Shown: positions 8,832-17,837 of the stretch, in pieces
How the letters are laid out: each line of letters opens with the position of its first letter
How positions within the stretch are numbered: position 1 is the first letter of the stretch
Source of the DNA: Halobacillus dabanensis
Lineage (GTDB): Bacteria; Bacillota; Bacilli; Bacillales; Halobacillaceae
Direction of reading: 5' to 3'
DNA length: 64,000 bases
Assembly: GCF_900114165.1 (NCBI RefSeq)
Contig: NZ_FOSB01000002.1
Coordinates: forward strand, 248,001-312,000
The notes under the pieces: model-generated
What the model saw: only the letters and a program-made list of their open reading frames with translations
The model's database searches: none
What the model was told of the DNA's origin: nothing
Translations under genes and position numbers: made by a program

Positions 8832-9335
8832 ATGAAGTTGGGCCCTGAATTTTTGATTGTAAAAGACGCTCCCCAACCTTCCTCTGAAGTGGATGCGATC
8901 ATTGTGCTGAGCGGAAATGCGGACCGATTACAACATGCAGCTGATTTATATAATGAGGGGCTTGCAGATACAATGATTCTTACCAATTCCACAGAAAGCG
9001 AGACGACAAAAGAAAGAGCGGTTTCTCTTGGTGTGCCGGGAGAAGCGGCCATCGAAGAACCCCATGCGGAGAGTACATATGAAAATGCGACGTTTTCGAA
9101 AAATATTATGGAAGAAAATGAATGGGACTCCGCGCTGGTTGTAACGAGTGACTATCACTCACGCAGAACAAAGATGACGTTCGAGTCAATCTATGGTAAT
9201 GAAATAGAATTGACCTACTCCTTTAGTTCATCCTTTTTCGACCCTTCCGATGGACTGAATGAACATGAGGAGAAAATGACATTCAATGAATATGTGAAAA
9301 TGATCGGCTATTCCATCCGTTTACTATTCGAGTGA
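8832..9335 (+). CDS. YdcF/SanA-like DUF218 protein
   Basis: DUF218 proteins (ElyC/SanA/YdcF) are membrane-anchored proteins linked to envelope integrity. Visible features are DAIIVLSGNADRLQHAADLY near residue 20, the ESTYENATFSKN segment near 77 and VVTSDYHSRRTKM near 103, all in the family order. The ATG at 8832 is the first ordinary start but has no good ribosome binding site. The frame stays open back to 8712 and encodes a basic-plus-hydrophobic anchor (KIKKTLLILFIIFILSFLIG) with no ATG, GTG or TTG. Real translation probably begins near 8739-8742 behind AAGAGG, from a rare codon such as ATC, or a one-base error hides the start. The terminator at 9359 follows. Confidence 0.68.
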   Translation: MKLGPEFLIVKDAPQPSSEVDAIIVLSGNADRLQHAADLYNEGLADTMILTNSTESETTKERAVSLGVPGEAAIEEPHAESTYENATFSKNIMEENEWDSALVVTSDYHSRRTKMTFESIYGNEIELTYSFSSSFFDPSDGLNEHEEKMTFNEYVKMIGYSIRLLFE

Positions 9336-9358
9336 GTACCTCTCTCCCATATATGTAG

Positions 9359-9392
9359 AACTTCCTTCCTTTTGCCGGGGAGGAAGTTTTTT
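9359..9392 (+). terminator. Intrinsic terminator after the DUF218 gene
   Basis: AACTTCCT pairs with AGGAAGTT across a 14-base loop, and TTTTTT follows. Confidence 0.65.
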
Positions 9393-9436
9393 CCAGAACT
9401 ACTAGTAACCTTGCTAATATTAGTCTGGATTTATCT

Positions 9437-9478
9437 GGAACTGCCACTATTTTATCTAACATAATAGTGGATCGTTCC
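9437..9478. other. Long bipartite hairpin between convergent genes
   Basis: GGAAC-CCACTATT pairs with AATAGTGG-GTTCC: 13 pairs interrupted by short unpaired TG and ATC. It lies past the stop of the minus-strand gene at 9534. Without a T-run it may be a processing or mRNA-stability element. Confidence 0.35.
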
Positions 9479-9533
9479 ATTGTTATCATTTATCTTGCTA
9501 AAAATGCCGCAAATCTGTCCACCACTTATCCAT

Positions 9534-10001
9534 TCACTTATTATAATCCCACAAAATTCGCCATTCCTCTTTTTCTTTGACAACATAAAGATCCTGATGT
9601 AAACGAAACTGGCCGTATTTTCCTTTAAATGTTTGGATGACAACCGTATGATAAACATTTGTCAGTGGCTTCGCACCTTTTTCCATTTTCCACTGATCGA
9701 TTTTCTTTATATCCCCAATGGTAAACTCGAACGTCTCCACACCGAAGTGATTCATGAACACATGCGCACGATCTTGTATGTAATGTCCTTTTGAAAATTT
9801 TTCTCTCATTTGAGGATGAAAAAGCTCCCAGGAATCAGAGAACTTTCCTTGTTGTTCGTACCCATAAAATTGTTCCACCGTATTGGAGGCTTGATGACTG
9901 GGTCGCGTCAAAATGAAAAAAGTGATGGCAATGGCAGCCACAAGCGCGAGAAATAAAAACAATAGGAAGATTTTCGGTGTGTTGCTTTTCTTCATCTTCA
10001 C
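9534..10001 (-). CDS. Membrane-anchored hypothetical protein, possibly NTF2-like
   Basis: The 155 residues begin with a short basic tail and one strong hydrophobic helix (about 10-32) without a lipobox cysteine, so the protein is probably anchored with its C-terminal domain outside. The rest contains SNTVEQFYGYEQQGKF, then SWELFHPQMREKF and a beta-rich end (VVKEKEEWRILWDYN). This order is typical of NTF2/SnoaL-like cone folds such as the N-terminal domain of penicillin-binding proteins. That assignment rests on pattern only. I know no specific function. It converges with the DUF218 gene. Confidence 0.6.
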   Translation of the reverse strand: MKMKKSNTPKIFLLFLFLALVAAIAITFFILTRPSHQASNTVEQFYGYEQQGKFSDSWELFHPQMREKFSKGHYIQDRAHVFMNHFGVETFEFTIGDIKKIDQWKMEKGAKPLTNVYHTVVIQTFKGKYGQFRLHQDLYVVKEKEEWRILWDYNK

Positions 10002-10152
10002 CCCTCCCCTTGTATTAAGTTATGCAAGAGGGGATAAAAAAAGTAAAACCTCCCCAAAGCAGGTAAGCAGGGTATCATTCTATCAGGAGCTCTGGAATGA
10101 CTCTTCCGCACGCGGTTCCTACAAAACTACCCTTTAAGACCCATTTTCCAGA

Positions 10153-10187
10153 AATAAAAAAAGCTCAGAATCTAGGCTCTGAGCTTT
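10153..10187 (-). terminator. Intrinsic terminator after the SEC-C gene
   Basis: AAGCTCAGA pairs with TCTGAGCTT; the minus strand continues into six or more T. Confidence 0.72.
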
Positions 10188-10193
10188 TTATGA

Positions 10194-11207
10194 CTAACTT
10201 TCAATATATTCTTCTATTTGACTGATCCTCTTACTCATGCTGCTCGGGCTTACATCATACTTTGTAGCCACTGCCTTTTTCGTCACTTTTTCAGGTTCAG
10301 AGCGGAAACGGCCAGAGGTACGATAAATGTGTTCTAGTGCTGCAGACACCACTTCCGGCTTACGGAGGGTTGGGTTTTGATCCTGTTTATAGGACTTCCA
10401 AGCTTCACGTAATTGGTCGAAAGATGCTTCTGTTTTCAACTCTTCATCCACCAGGTCAAGAACCTCATCCTTCTGTTCCGATCCAGACTCCATTTCTACA
10501 TTTTCCTCAGCATCATCAGGGGTGGTCATATACATCCAGCTCCGCAATTGCTCGATGAGCGTCTCTTGTATATATTCATGAATCAAGGAGTGGTTTGTCC
10601 TTTCATATTCCGTTTCAACCTTTTGTTTGAAGGACTGGTAGGATTCCTCATAGTTCGGAATCGCTAATGGAACGAAATTGAATACAGGCCCCCACTTCAA
10701 AAGAACACCGATACAATAAGGCATATGCTGATAATTTTCTTCCTTAAGTGGAATGCCGTCACTCTTCACTTCATAACGCTCTCCACTCCACACATCCTCG
10801 ACCATTACTGTTTGATCAGACTGGGCCTTTTGAATTTGGAAAACACTTGCAAGTGGAGATTTCCATGCTTCCAAGGAAGCTAAAGTAGCAGGACGCACAA
10901 TTTTATTTTCCTTCTTTGCAAAGAATTCATCATAAAGGGTTGCGCCATTTTCCTGGTGTTCGATAAAGACCCCCTGCACCATACGGAAAGCCGCTTCTAC
11001 TTCCTCCTCCTGTGTTTCCCTCTCTTCGTTCGGGGTCACATTCGGGTAATTACGGTTCACATAGGCCATGAAGTGGCTATAATGTCCTTGTAGCTCCTCA
11101 TGTAGACTAGTGGAGCCTATACCCTGGTCCGCTTTATTCATACAACATTTCTTATATTTCTTCCCACTTCCACAAAGACATGGGTCGTTTCTTTTCACAT
11201 TACTCAT
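10194..11207 (-). CDS. SEC-C motif protein with C-terminal helix-turn-helix-like segment
   Basis: The N-terminus carries a complete SEC-C zinc motif, NDPCLCGSGKKYKKCC at residues 7-22, as found at the end of SecA and in many stand-alone proteins that bind zinc and often associate with ribosomes or SecA. The middle is a long helical domain without a motif I know. The last 40 residues (KKAVATKYDVSPSSMSKRIS) look like a helix-turn-helix. The 337 residues, the start behind AGAGGG and the dedicated terminator support a real monocistronic gene. Function beyond zinc binding is unknown; a regulatory or translation-linked role is possible. Confidence 0.7.
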   Translation of the reverse strand: MSNVKRNDPCLCGSGKKYKKCCMNKADQGIGSTSLHEELQGHYSHFMAYVNRNYPNVTPNEERETQEEEVEAAFRMVQGVFIEHQENGATLYDEFFAKKENKIVRPATLASLEAWKSPLASVFQIQKAQSDQTVMVEDVWSGERYEVKSDGIPLKEENYQHMPYCIGVLLKWGPVFNFVPLAIPNYEESYQSFKQKVETEYERTNHSLIHEYIQETLIEQLRSWMYMTTPDDAEENVEMESGSEQKDEVLDLVDEELKTEASFDQLREAWKSYKQDQNPTLRKPEVVSAALEHIYRTSGRFRSEPEKVTKKAVATKYDVSPSSMSKRISQIEEYIES

Positions 11208-11407
11208 ATAAAATCCCTCTCTTAACTTCTAAACGTTCAACTCTACTAGAGTACCGAAGATTGAACCAAGATGCAAAAAATCAAGGAAAAAAGAATCAGG
11301 AAATAAGAAACGCAAGGCTCTGGGAGACACGGAACACATAAGTAAAACGGTTTGCTTATAACAAGAATAGCCCACATCTCTGAGCACTGAAGAATAAATT
11401 AAAGAAA

Positions 11408-11443
11408 CAGACCAGTCATCCATATTTTGGATGACCTGGTCTG
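11408..11443. repeat. Palindromic repeat family, copy A
   Basis: CAGACCAG-TCATCCA pairs with TGGATGACCTGGTCTG; one G is missing in the left arm. It lies 17 bases past the stop of the ABC permease gene. On the minus strand it is followed by TTTCTTTAATTT, so it can also work as a terminator. It shares its core with copies B, C and E. Confidence 0.8.
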
Positions 11444-11459
11444 TAAATAAATGTAAAAA

Positions 11460-12812
11460 TCACACGTCACGTCTTAGGGCGCTGAGCACGTCGATTTTTG
11501 TTGCTTTCTTCGCTGGTTTTAATCCTGACAACATCGCAACCCCGATACTCAATACAACACAAATTAGCGCTAAATAAGGCGGGATATAAGACAATTGAAT
11601 AACTTCATCTAATGTTTGGTCAAATACTTGTTGAATCACGAATGGCAAGACCATATTGATTCCTATACTGACAAGATAAGCAACGGCTACGCCGACGAAT
11701 GCCCCCATCAAGCCGATGTAGCCACTTTCCATCAGGAAAATACTTCGGATCATCCGTGGATGGCCACCAATTGCTTTCATTATTCCGATGTCTTGCGTTC
11801 GTTCGGTAACGGCCATCGACATCGTATTATAAATTCCGATAGAAGCAATCAATAAAGCGATCGTACCGACGATAATCAAACCAGTTTTTACAACAGCAAA
11901 AACGATATTAATTTGGTCGAGTTCCTCTGTTACAGAATAAATATGGTAGCCTTCATCTTTCAATTGTTGAGATATACTTTCCACCTGTTCCATATTATCG
12001 GCTATGACCTGAACCTCATTGTAAGTACGTTGTTGACTTTCACTTTGCAGGCTTTCCCGATCTTCCTCTCTCATCGCCGGATCAATCAGTGCTCCATATT
12101 CCGTTCCGGTAAATGCTTCAATATTGGAAAGAACTCCTTCAGATATATAGAGATCTCTGCTTTTCCGCCAATCTCTTGCCGGTTCTTCCATAATTCCCAC
12201 TACCTCAAGAGGGAATGTTTCTGTTACCCACTCATCTTCTTTATACTGCTCCACTTCCAACTGTATTGTTTCATTCAATAGACTCTTGTCTATCCGATAT
12301 TCTTCTTTCACTACTCCCTCTTCATTATATATATCTTCCTCTGGATCACTATCTTCCGTTAAATATTGATCTAAGTGATATCCGATAAGAACCTCATTTT
12401 CCGCTTCCGGCATACGACCTTCAGATAGATTCAACCCCGCTTTTTTCTCAGAAGAAAAATCGACCGCACTGACCGAAGCAGGACCCGAGTAGTCATCAAC
12501 AAGAACTGCCGGCTCATTTTGTAGTGCTATTTTATGGGAGACAGCTTTGACATCCTCCATTTCTTGAAAAGCTTCAATATCATCTTCGGTAATTTCCGGA
12601 TTTTCGCCTTCTTTCCCGTAAATCGATACTTCCGTCACCGCCCGATCCGCCATAATATCATTGACGATAAACCGCTGTGCTCCAAAGCCGACTGAAGCAA
12701 GGACAATTAAGAAAGCACAACCAATCGAAGTTGCTAGTATAGTCATGAATACACGGGACTTGTTCTTCTTCATATTTTGCCTTATGAAGTTAAAACGATC
12801 TTTCCATCTCAT
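11460..12812 (-). CDS. MacB/FtsX-type ABC transporter permease
   Basis: Membrane partner of the ATPase encoded just upstream. The 450 residues show the MacB topology: one helix near residues 20-45 (FMTILATSIGCAFLIVLASV), a large external domain of about 240 residues rich in Asp and Glu, and three helices near 305-335, 355-390 and 415-440. The motif TERTQDIGIMKAIG, typical of FtsX-domain permeases, sits near 335. The ATPase stop and this start overlap by four bases (ATGA), a sign of translational coupling. Such mechanotransmission transporters export peptides, lipoproteins or drugs; the substrate is not evident. Repeat copy A lies behind the stop and may terminate transcription. Confidence 0.82.
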   Translation of the reverse strand: MRWKDRFNFIRQNMKKNKSRVFMTILATSIGCAFLIVLASVGFGAQRFIVNDIMADRAVTEVSIYGKEGENPEITEDDIEAFQEMEDVKAVSHKIALQNEPAVLVDDYSGPASVSAVDFSSEKKAGLNLSEGRMPEAENEVLIGYHLDQYLTEDSDPEEDIYNEEGVVKEEYRIDKSLLNETIQLEVEQYKEDEWVTETFPLEVVGIMEEPARDWRKSRDLYISEGVLSNIEAFTGTEYGALIDPAMREEDRESLQSESQQRTYNEVQVIADNMEQVESISQQLKDEGYHIYSVTEELDQINIVFAVVKTGLIIVGTIALLIASIGIYNTMSMAVTERTQDIGIMKAIGGHPRMIRSIFLMESGYIGLMGAFVGVAVAYLVSIGINMVLPFVIQQVFDQTLDEVIQLSYIPPYLALICVVLSIGVAMLSGLKPAKKATKIDVLSALRRDV

Positions 12813-13507
12813 TTCCCCACCACCTCTCGATCAGCTAAAAGTTTGCCATCTTCCAACCTTATCGTCCGGTTCGCTATCTCTGCTACCTCTTCATCATGTG
12901 TAATGATTACGAAGGTGATGTTTTCCTCTTTGTTCAACTTTTGAATGAAATCAAGCAGCTCTTTTTCTGTTTCCTGATCCAAACTGCCTGTAGGCTCATC
13001 CGCCAATATAATCGGCGGATTGACAATCAGGGCACGTGCCACAGAAACACGCTGTTGTTGTCCTCCCGACAGTTCTGATGGATAATGATCGCTATAATCA
13101 CTCAAGCCTACTCTTTCCAGCATGATATCGACCATTTGTTTTCTCTCTTTTTCCGCTACCCCTTTCATTACTAGTGGTAATTCAATATTCTGGTAGGCGG
13201 ACATACTAGGAATCAATTGAAAGCTTTGAAAAATGAACCCCAAATGCTCGGCTCGAAAATCAGCCCACTGGGATTCTTTGTAATCTGTCACCCGCTCTCC
13301 CTTAATATAAAGATCACCCTCTGTAGGTTTGATGTAGCCACTCATTAAATTAAGCAAAGTAGACTTCCCGGAACCACTTCGCCCAACGACCGAGACAATC
13401 TCTCCTTCATTGATTTCCAGATTAATATCTCTTAAAACAGGAACCTCCTGCCGATTATTCTTTTTCCCCACATAAAAGGAATGGGATAAATTATCCACTT
13501 TAATCAC
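12809..13507 (-). CDS. ABC transporter ATPase, MacB/LolD type
   Basis: Nucleotide-binding subunit of a MacB-like transporter. Walker [10 protein letters not shown] lies near residue 41, the Q-loop [19 protein letters not shown] near 92, the signature [15 protein letters not shown] near 144 and Walker [12 protein letters not shown] near 164, with the switch His in VIITHDEE. I start it at GTG 13507, seven bases behind AAGGAGG. The open frame extends upstream to 13621, but that part runs into palindromic repeat B and adds no conserved sequence. This gives 232 residues, the usual length. It forms a two-gene operon with the permease. Confidence 0.85.
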   Translation of the reverse strand: MIKVDNLSHSFYVGKKNNRQEVPVLRDINLEINEGEIVSVVGRSGSGKSTLLNLMSGYIKPTEGDLYIKGERVTDYKESQWADFRAEHLGFIFQSFQLIPSMSAYQNIELPLVMKGVAEKERKQMVDIMLERVGLSDYSDHYPSELSGGQQQRVSVARALIVNPPIILADEPTGSLDQETEKELLDFIQKLNKEENITFVIITHDEEVAEIANRTIRLEDGKLLADREVVGK

Positions 13508-13590
13508 TTTTTTCTCCTCCTTATTTCTTTCTCTACCTACTAGACGAAACAAAGCCCCCAAACATTTCATTTTTTCTTCCCAAAATAAAC

Positions 13591-13655
13591 ATGGAATAAT
13601 ATGTAAGACCTGGTTACCCAATTTTTGGGTGACCAGGTCTTACATATTATTCCAT
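13591..13655. repeat. Palindromic repeat family, copy B (longest)
   Basis: The arms at 13591-13621 and 13625-13655 are 31 bases long and pair with a single mismatch. The core is GACCTGGTYACCCAA. Outer arms (ATGGAATAATATGTAA) extend well beyond the shared core of the other copies. It lies between the ABC operon start and the terminator of the LtaS-like gene. Confidence 0.85.
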
Positions 13656-13662
13656 TTCACGT

Positions 13663-13706
13663 ATAAAAAAAGAAGCACAGCTAGAGTTTACATCTAGCTG
13701 TGCTTC
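13663..13706 (-). terminator. Strong intrinsic terminator after the LtaS-like gene
   Basis: GAAGCACAGCTAGA and TCTAGCTGTGCTTC form a perfect 14-bp stem, and seven T follow on the minus strand. Confidence 0.85.
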
Positions 13707-13752
13707 CACTAACACTCTTTACTTAACATAGATTAATTGACTGGACGCTTTT

Positions 13753-15831
13753 CTATTCTTCGGTATAAAGTTGATCGACTACATGCTGCTTACCTGTCAG
13801 TACATCATATTGAAAATGATGATAATCTTGTAAAATATCCTGTGTGGATTGTGGTAAGTCTTCTGTAGATTCTACGACTTCATTCTCAGCAGGCATATAA
13901 ATCCTGTTACGGAAAGCCGGAATTTCTTCTTTCATTTCCAACATGAAATCGTATAAACGATGCGTTTCCAATCCAACCTCTTCAGAAATAAAGGGAGCCA
14001 AATAAATAGGGCTCATCGTACCTAAGTCCTTTTCTATTCCTGAATCGTAATTAGATAATAATAAGAGTGGCGTTTCATAAAATTTCGGATTCGTCTGTTG
14101 GTCCTCTTCATCCCCGTAGCCGGTTTCTTTGAAAGCTTTCAAATTTGCACCAATCGACGGTAAATGATCACCAAAGAACACTAAGATTGTCGGCTCATCA
14201 AGCTTTAGTATTTCTTCATATAACCACTGTAACGTTTGATCCGATCTTTTTATACCTTCTGCGTATGTCTCGATTCTGGTCTTTGAATCTTGGGAAAGCC
14301 CTTCACCCTCCACAGAAATGGTACTTCCGCCTTCATACTTGTCTGCGTCATACGGAAGATGGTTAGCAATGGTTACAGCATGGACGAAAGAAGGGTCTTT
14401 TTCTTCTTTCAAAGTATCTAATAGCTCACGAGCTACCGATTCATCAGACACAAACTGCTTGTTATCTTTTTCGGTGTATGTCATATCATCAATGAATTTG
14501 TATGTGTCGAATCCTAAATTAGGATAAACGTTTTGGCGGCGATACAAATTTCCACCATTCGGGTGCATAGCTTCCGTATAATAGCCCCTGTCATTCAAAT
14601 AAGAGACAAAAGAGGGATATGGTTTATTAGATAATAAGTTATTAAAAGGGTTACCGCCTGGATTGATATAATTCATGGAAAAGCTCGTCAAGGCTTCAAA
14701 TTCAACGTTCGCTGTCTCGCCCCCGAACGTAGGACTGAAAAATGTGCCTGCAGGATTCTCATCCATCAATGCTCGGATGTTTGGCATAGGATCTTCAGAA
14801 AACTTCACATCAAGATTGGTTGGATCCCAAAACGTCTCATTCATATATAAGACAATATTCGGTTTAACCGTCTCTTTGTTTTCACTTACACCTTCTCCAT
14901 CGGTTTCCTCTGCATGGACCATAGACTCCTCCATCGCAGGCTCACTATAGGAATCAGGTTTCTGGACAACATCAATCTTCAAATTTGAAATCATCCCGAT
15001 CACAGGACCGTTGTAATAGTAGTTGTTTTGTTGGTTCCAGGGCATGATAGAGGCATACTCTTCGTAATAAGCAGCCGTAAACCGATCTTCATAAAGGAAA
15101 AATGAATAAACAAGATAGACAACTGGGACAAGTAAAACTAATCTAGTAATCCAACCTAATGTAATTTTAGGCAGTTTCCACCATAAGAAAGCCGCTACCA
15201 CGATACATAGTGAAATTGCAAATACTATTGGCAGGGAAAAAGCTCCTGAAATCATAGGAATCACTTCCCCCAATTGACCAATTTGGACAAAATCATAAGG
15301 AAATAAAGGTTCATTCCTGAATTCTTTCTTAAAATAGTTAGCTACTGAGATGAGGAAGAAGATAATCAATGCTAAACCTGAGGCCATATAAGCCTCTCCG
15401 ATGATTAGTATTAACCCAAATGTGACCAGTGCCAATAGGAAAACAGTAAAACTAAATCTTTCAGGATATTGTTGGATCCACTCCGTAGTCTCACCTAATT
15501 CTTCAATACCTAAGTGGTAAGCAATAATGAGGAAAGCACTGATGGCAGCGATGTACAAGCAGAGTAAAAGAGAAGAAAAAATTCGATAGATTTTAGACTT
15601 ATATACAGGTTCTACCCATCCTTTTTTATAGAAGGTATAAAGAAGTGCTCCCCAAGAAAGTATAGATAATAGAAATATCACTGTTCCTAATGAAGCAGTA
15701 TGGATCTGCGCCCAATCTATTACACCGCGCAAATCACCAAAAGTAATAAGCCCTCCTACCAAATATATATTAATAAAGAATAGAAGGATAAATAATAAAA
15801 ACGGAATTCCTTTAGCAAAATTCCTAATCAT
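13753..15831 (-). CDS. LTA synthase family protein (alkaline phosphatase/sulfatase fold)
   Basis: Polytopic membrane protein with an extracellular sulfatase-fold domain, as in lipoteichoic acid synthases and related phosphoglycerol transferases. The first ~270 residues contain about seven hydrophobic helices. The catalytic domain spans about 310-660. NETFWD supplies a metal-binding Glu, FGGETANVEFEALTSFSM near 365 holds the likely nucleophile Thr (compare GKTSDAEF in LtaS), MHPNGGNLYRR contributes a His and FFGDHLPS near 570 gives the Asp-His pair. I start it at ATG 15831, behind GGAGG; an ATG 15 bases upstream would include that site. Whether it makes LTA or modifies another polymer is open, since it diverges from canonical LtaS. 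Confidence 0.75.
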   Translation of the reverse strand: MIRNFAKGIPFLLFILLFFINIYLVGGLITFGDLRGVIDWAQIHTASLGTVIFLLSILSWGALLYTFYKKGWVEPVYKSKIYRIFSSLLLCLYIAAISAFLIIAYHLGIEELGETTEWIQQYPERFSFTVFLLALVTFGLILIIGEAYMASGLALIIFFLISVANYFKKEFRNEPLFPYDFVQIGQLGEVIPMISGAFSLPIVFAISLCIVVAAFLWWKLPKITLGWITRLVLLVPVVYLVYSFFLYEDRFTAAYYEEYASIMPWNQQNNYYYNGPVIGMISNLKIDVVQKPDSYSEPAMEESMVHAEETDGEGVSENKETVKPNIVLYMNETFWDPTNLDVKFSEDPMPNIRALMDENPAGTFFSPTFGGETANVEFEALTSFSMNYINPGGNPFNNLLSNKPYPSFVSYLNDRGYYTEAMHPNGGNLYRRQNVYPNLGFDTYKFIDDMTYTEKDNKQFVSDESVARELLDTLKEEKDPSFVHAVTIANHLPYDADKYEGGSTISVEGEGLSQDSKTRIETYAEGIKRSDQTLQWLYEEILKLDEPTILVFFGDHLPSIGANLKAFKETGYGDEEDQQTNPKFYETPLLLLSNYDSGIEKDLGTMSPIYLAPFISEEVGLETHRLYDFMLEMKEEIPAFRNRIYMPAENEVVESTEDLPQSTQDILQDYHHFQYDVLTGKQHVVDQLYTEE

Positions 15832-15969
15832 TCCTAAGACCTCCATAGCAATTTTTAATACTAAATAAATAGATTATTAATTCAGTGTAAATTATTGTAA
15901 TGTTTTTGTAAATCACTATCTCTGTTCCTATAACCAGTAAGGAACAACTACAAACCTCCTACCAAAAAA

Positions 15970-16012
15970 AGGTGTACCAGGTCATCCAAATATTGGATGA
16001 CCTGGTACACCT
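15970..16012. repeat. Palindromic repeat family, copy C
   Basis: Perfect 20-bp arms (AGGTGTACCAGGTCATCCAA and its complement) around ATA. It lies past the arsA-like gene. On the minus strand seven T follow, which makes it a convincing intrinsic terminator as well. Confidence 0.88.
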
Positions 16013-16107
16013 CTCTCTATATGTTTATATCTCCTTTAAGTCCTACATCCTTCCAAACTAGTAATATTCCTATAAATTTCTCTCCCTATTAATCCATTCA
16101 AATTATT

Positions 16108-16132
16108 AGACCAGAGCTCATGACTCTGGTCT
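16108..16132 (-). terminator. Hairpin directly after the ArsA-like gene
   Basis: AGACCAGAG pairs with CTCTGGTCT. Only AATAATTT follows on the minus strand, so it is a weak terminator; repeat copy C downstream may finish the job. Confidence 0.45.
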
Positions 16133-16139
16133 TAGGTGT

Positions 16140-17093
16140 TCAAGAGGATGTTGATAAAATTGTATTTTTCATATAATCAGCAAAACCTTTCAATTTGGTC
16201 ATATCTGATACATCTTCTTCAAACAAAGGAATTTTAATTAATTGCTGCTCGGAAAATGTCTGATCGATTTCATCCAAATAGACTTCTTCTTGTTTACGTC
16301 GCTTTTCGAGGAAAACACCATCGGCATGATCCGGCAATACTTTATTGACGATCAATGTTTTCACCTTCAAATCATGTTTCTCCAATTTTTCCATCGCATG
16401 TTCTGTCTCTATGATCGGAAGACGTTCTGGGATGAGAACAAAAATAAAGCTCGTCTGCCCTGGATCTAAGATAATATCACGCACTGCTGAAAACTTTTCT
16501 TTCCTTTTTTGCAAAACTTCATAAATAGGATCATCCACTGGGTCCCCATCATTCAGAAGTTGGGTATAGTCATCATTGATCTTTTTGCGGCGTTCCAGCA
16601 TTCCATCAATCCAAACACTCATCAACTCAGGTAATGTTAGCAGGCGGATGGTGTGGCCTGTGGGTGCCGTATCAAAAACAATCTTATCAAAATGAGCGGA
16701 TTCATCTAATATGATAGAAATCAGTCGATCGAACAACGCTGATTCGTCAGCCCCCGGAGAGGCACTGGCCATATCAATTTGTCTGTGCACCTCTTCTACC
16801 ATTTTCGATTTCACGAGCCCTTCCAAGTTGTCTTTCACTCCTGCGATATACCGCTTCGACTCATGAGCGGGATCGATTTCAATCCCCCAAAGGTTATCCA
16901 TCAGCACTGTTTTCTCATGGGTTACCTTTTTATGAAAAATGTCCCCTAAATTATGAGCAGGATCCGTAGAGATGACTAATGTACGATAGCCCTCACTAGC
17001 AAAAGCGACAGCTAATGCGGCAGATGAAGTGGATTTTCCCACACCACCTTTTCCGCCTACAAATATGATTTTACTATTCTGTAAGTCTTTCAT
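16140..17093 (-). CDS. ArsA/Get3-fold ATPase
   Basis: P-loop ATPase of the ArsA/Get3 class, 317 residues, in single-copy (dimer-forming) format. The deviant Walker A GGKGGVGKST is at residues 13-22, switch I STDPAHNLGD near 42, and the FDTAPTGHTIRLL block near 139 is the family switch II signature. The C-terminal part holds KTLIVNKVLPD, as in Get3. I do not see an ars operon nearby. The gene instead follows a small Cys-Cys protein and cstA. Related bacterial proteins have been named as putative tail-anchor ATPases, which I recall but cannot check. The 12-base gap to the previous gene implies cotranscription. Confidence 0.8.
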   Translation of the reverse strand: MKDLQNSKIIFVGGKGGVGKSTSSAALAVAFASEGYRTLVISTDPAHNLGDIFHKKVTHEKTVLMDNLWGIEIDPAHESKRYIAGVKDNLEGLVKSKMVEEVHRQIDMASASPGADESALFDRLISIILDESAHFDKIVFDTAPTGHTIRLLTLPELMSVWIDGMLERRKKINDDYTQLLNDGDPVDDPIYEVLQKRKEKFSAVRDIILDPGQTSFIFVLIPERLPIIETEHAMEKLEKHDLKVKTLIVNKVLPDHADGVFLEKRRKQEEVYLDEIDQTFSEQQLIKIPLFEEDVSDMTKLKGFADYMKNTILSTSS

Positions 17094-17105
17094 TGTTTCC
17101 TCCCT

Positions 17106-17729
17106 CTAGCAGCACCGAATTCCATCCAGCGGCGATTTTTCCATCCCCATGCGCAAATGCCAATCATGGAATTTCTCTATGATGTACGGATACAGCTCAA
17201 GTGTATAATAAAAAGCCGGATTCGGAATACCTAACATATCAGAATAGACCATCAATAAGAAAAGGTCATCCTCATCACGCAGCTCCCTCGCAATTTCCTG
17301 TTTATGCGGTAGGCTGAGAACTTCATCATACAGTTCAAACAAACGCTTTAAAGAGAACTTCGTTTCCATACCTTCCCTCCTTAACAACTCTCCTTGTTTC
17401 CATTCCCCATTGATGAATAATGTATTATACTTCATCCGAAATATTATCGATCGTAAAGCACTGAAGGCAGTTATATTTCCAGCCTTCCTATGTTTAGCAA
17501 AACACACTACAATGGCTGATAAGTTTCTAGAATCAACATAATCCACTTTCCATTCAGACTCTTGTCCAATCACCATTCTTCTATCCCATTCGCCCAATTT
17601 ATCACGATCTTTATCATGGTGGGCAAATTCCTCTTCCATAGGAACGAAACTATCAGGTTCGCTACAAATTCCCCCGCAACACCCCAATCCGATTTCTTTT
17701 CCCGGTCGAATGATCATGACATCCTTCAA
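17106..17729 (-). CDS. Cys-Cys protein: N-terminal CCGG domain joined to a cory-CC-star-like domain
   Basis: The C-terminal ~87 residues (from ATG 17369) match the family I know as cory-CC-star: helical, with LRDEDDLFLLMVYSDMLGIP, then FYYTLELYPYI and the terminal SPLDGIRCC directly before the stop. The N-terminal ~120 residues carry their own Cys pair (GLGCCGGICSEPD). I choose TTG 17729 because AAGGAG precedes it by nine bases. ATG 17369 has an even better site (AAGGAGGG), so the short C-terminal protein may also be made alone from inside the same frame. It lies between cstA and the ArsA-like ATPase. Paired cysteines suggest metal or redox chemistry; no function is established. Confidence 0.62.
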   Translation of the reverse strand: MKDVMIIRPGKEIGLGCCGGICSEPDSFVPMEEEFAHHDKDRDKLGEWDRRMVIGQESEWKVDYVDSRNLSAIVVCFAKHRKAGNITAFSALRSIIFRMKYNTLFINGEWKQGELLRREGMETKFSLKRLFELYDEVLSLPHKQEIARELRDEDDLFLLMVYSDMLGIPNPAFYYTLELYPYIIEKFHDWHLRMGMEKSPLDGIRCC

Positions 17730-17802
17730 GGTAAAACGCTCCTTTTCAAAGGCTGCTTTAGTCAGCCACACCTAAAGAAAGGACTAGCGTTCATGGATGG
17801 AA

Positions 17803-17833
17803 AAAAGAAAGCCGAAATATCGGCTTTCTTTTT
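17803..17833. terminator. Terminator hairpin after cstA
   Basis: AAAGAAAGCCGA and TCGGCTTTCTTT form a perfect 12-bp stem with a four-base loop and A/T flanks. It lies between cstA and the Cys-Cys gene; some read-through would still link them. Confidence 0.72.
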
Positions 17834-17837
17834 ATCC

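Noticed and set aside
13508..13621. N-terminal extension of the ABC ATPase frame
   Set aside because: It runs into palindromic repeat B. The GTG at 13507 has AAGGAGG and gives the normal family length.
16140..17093. Arsenite-pump ATPase of an ars operon
   Set aside because: It is a single P-loop unit, with no arsB, arsD or arsR nearby; the context is cstA and a Cys-Cys protein.
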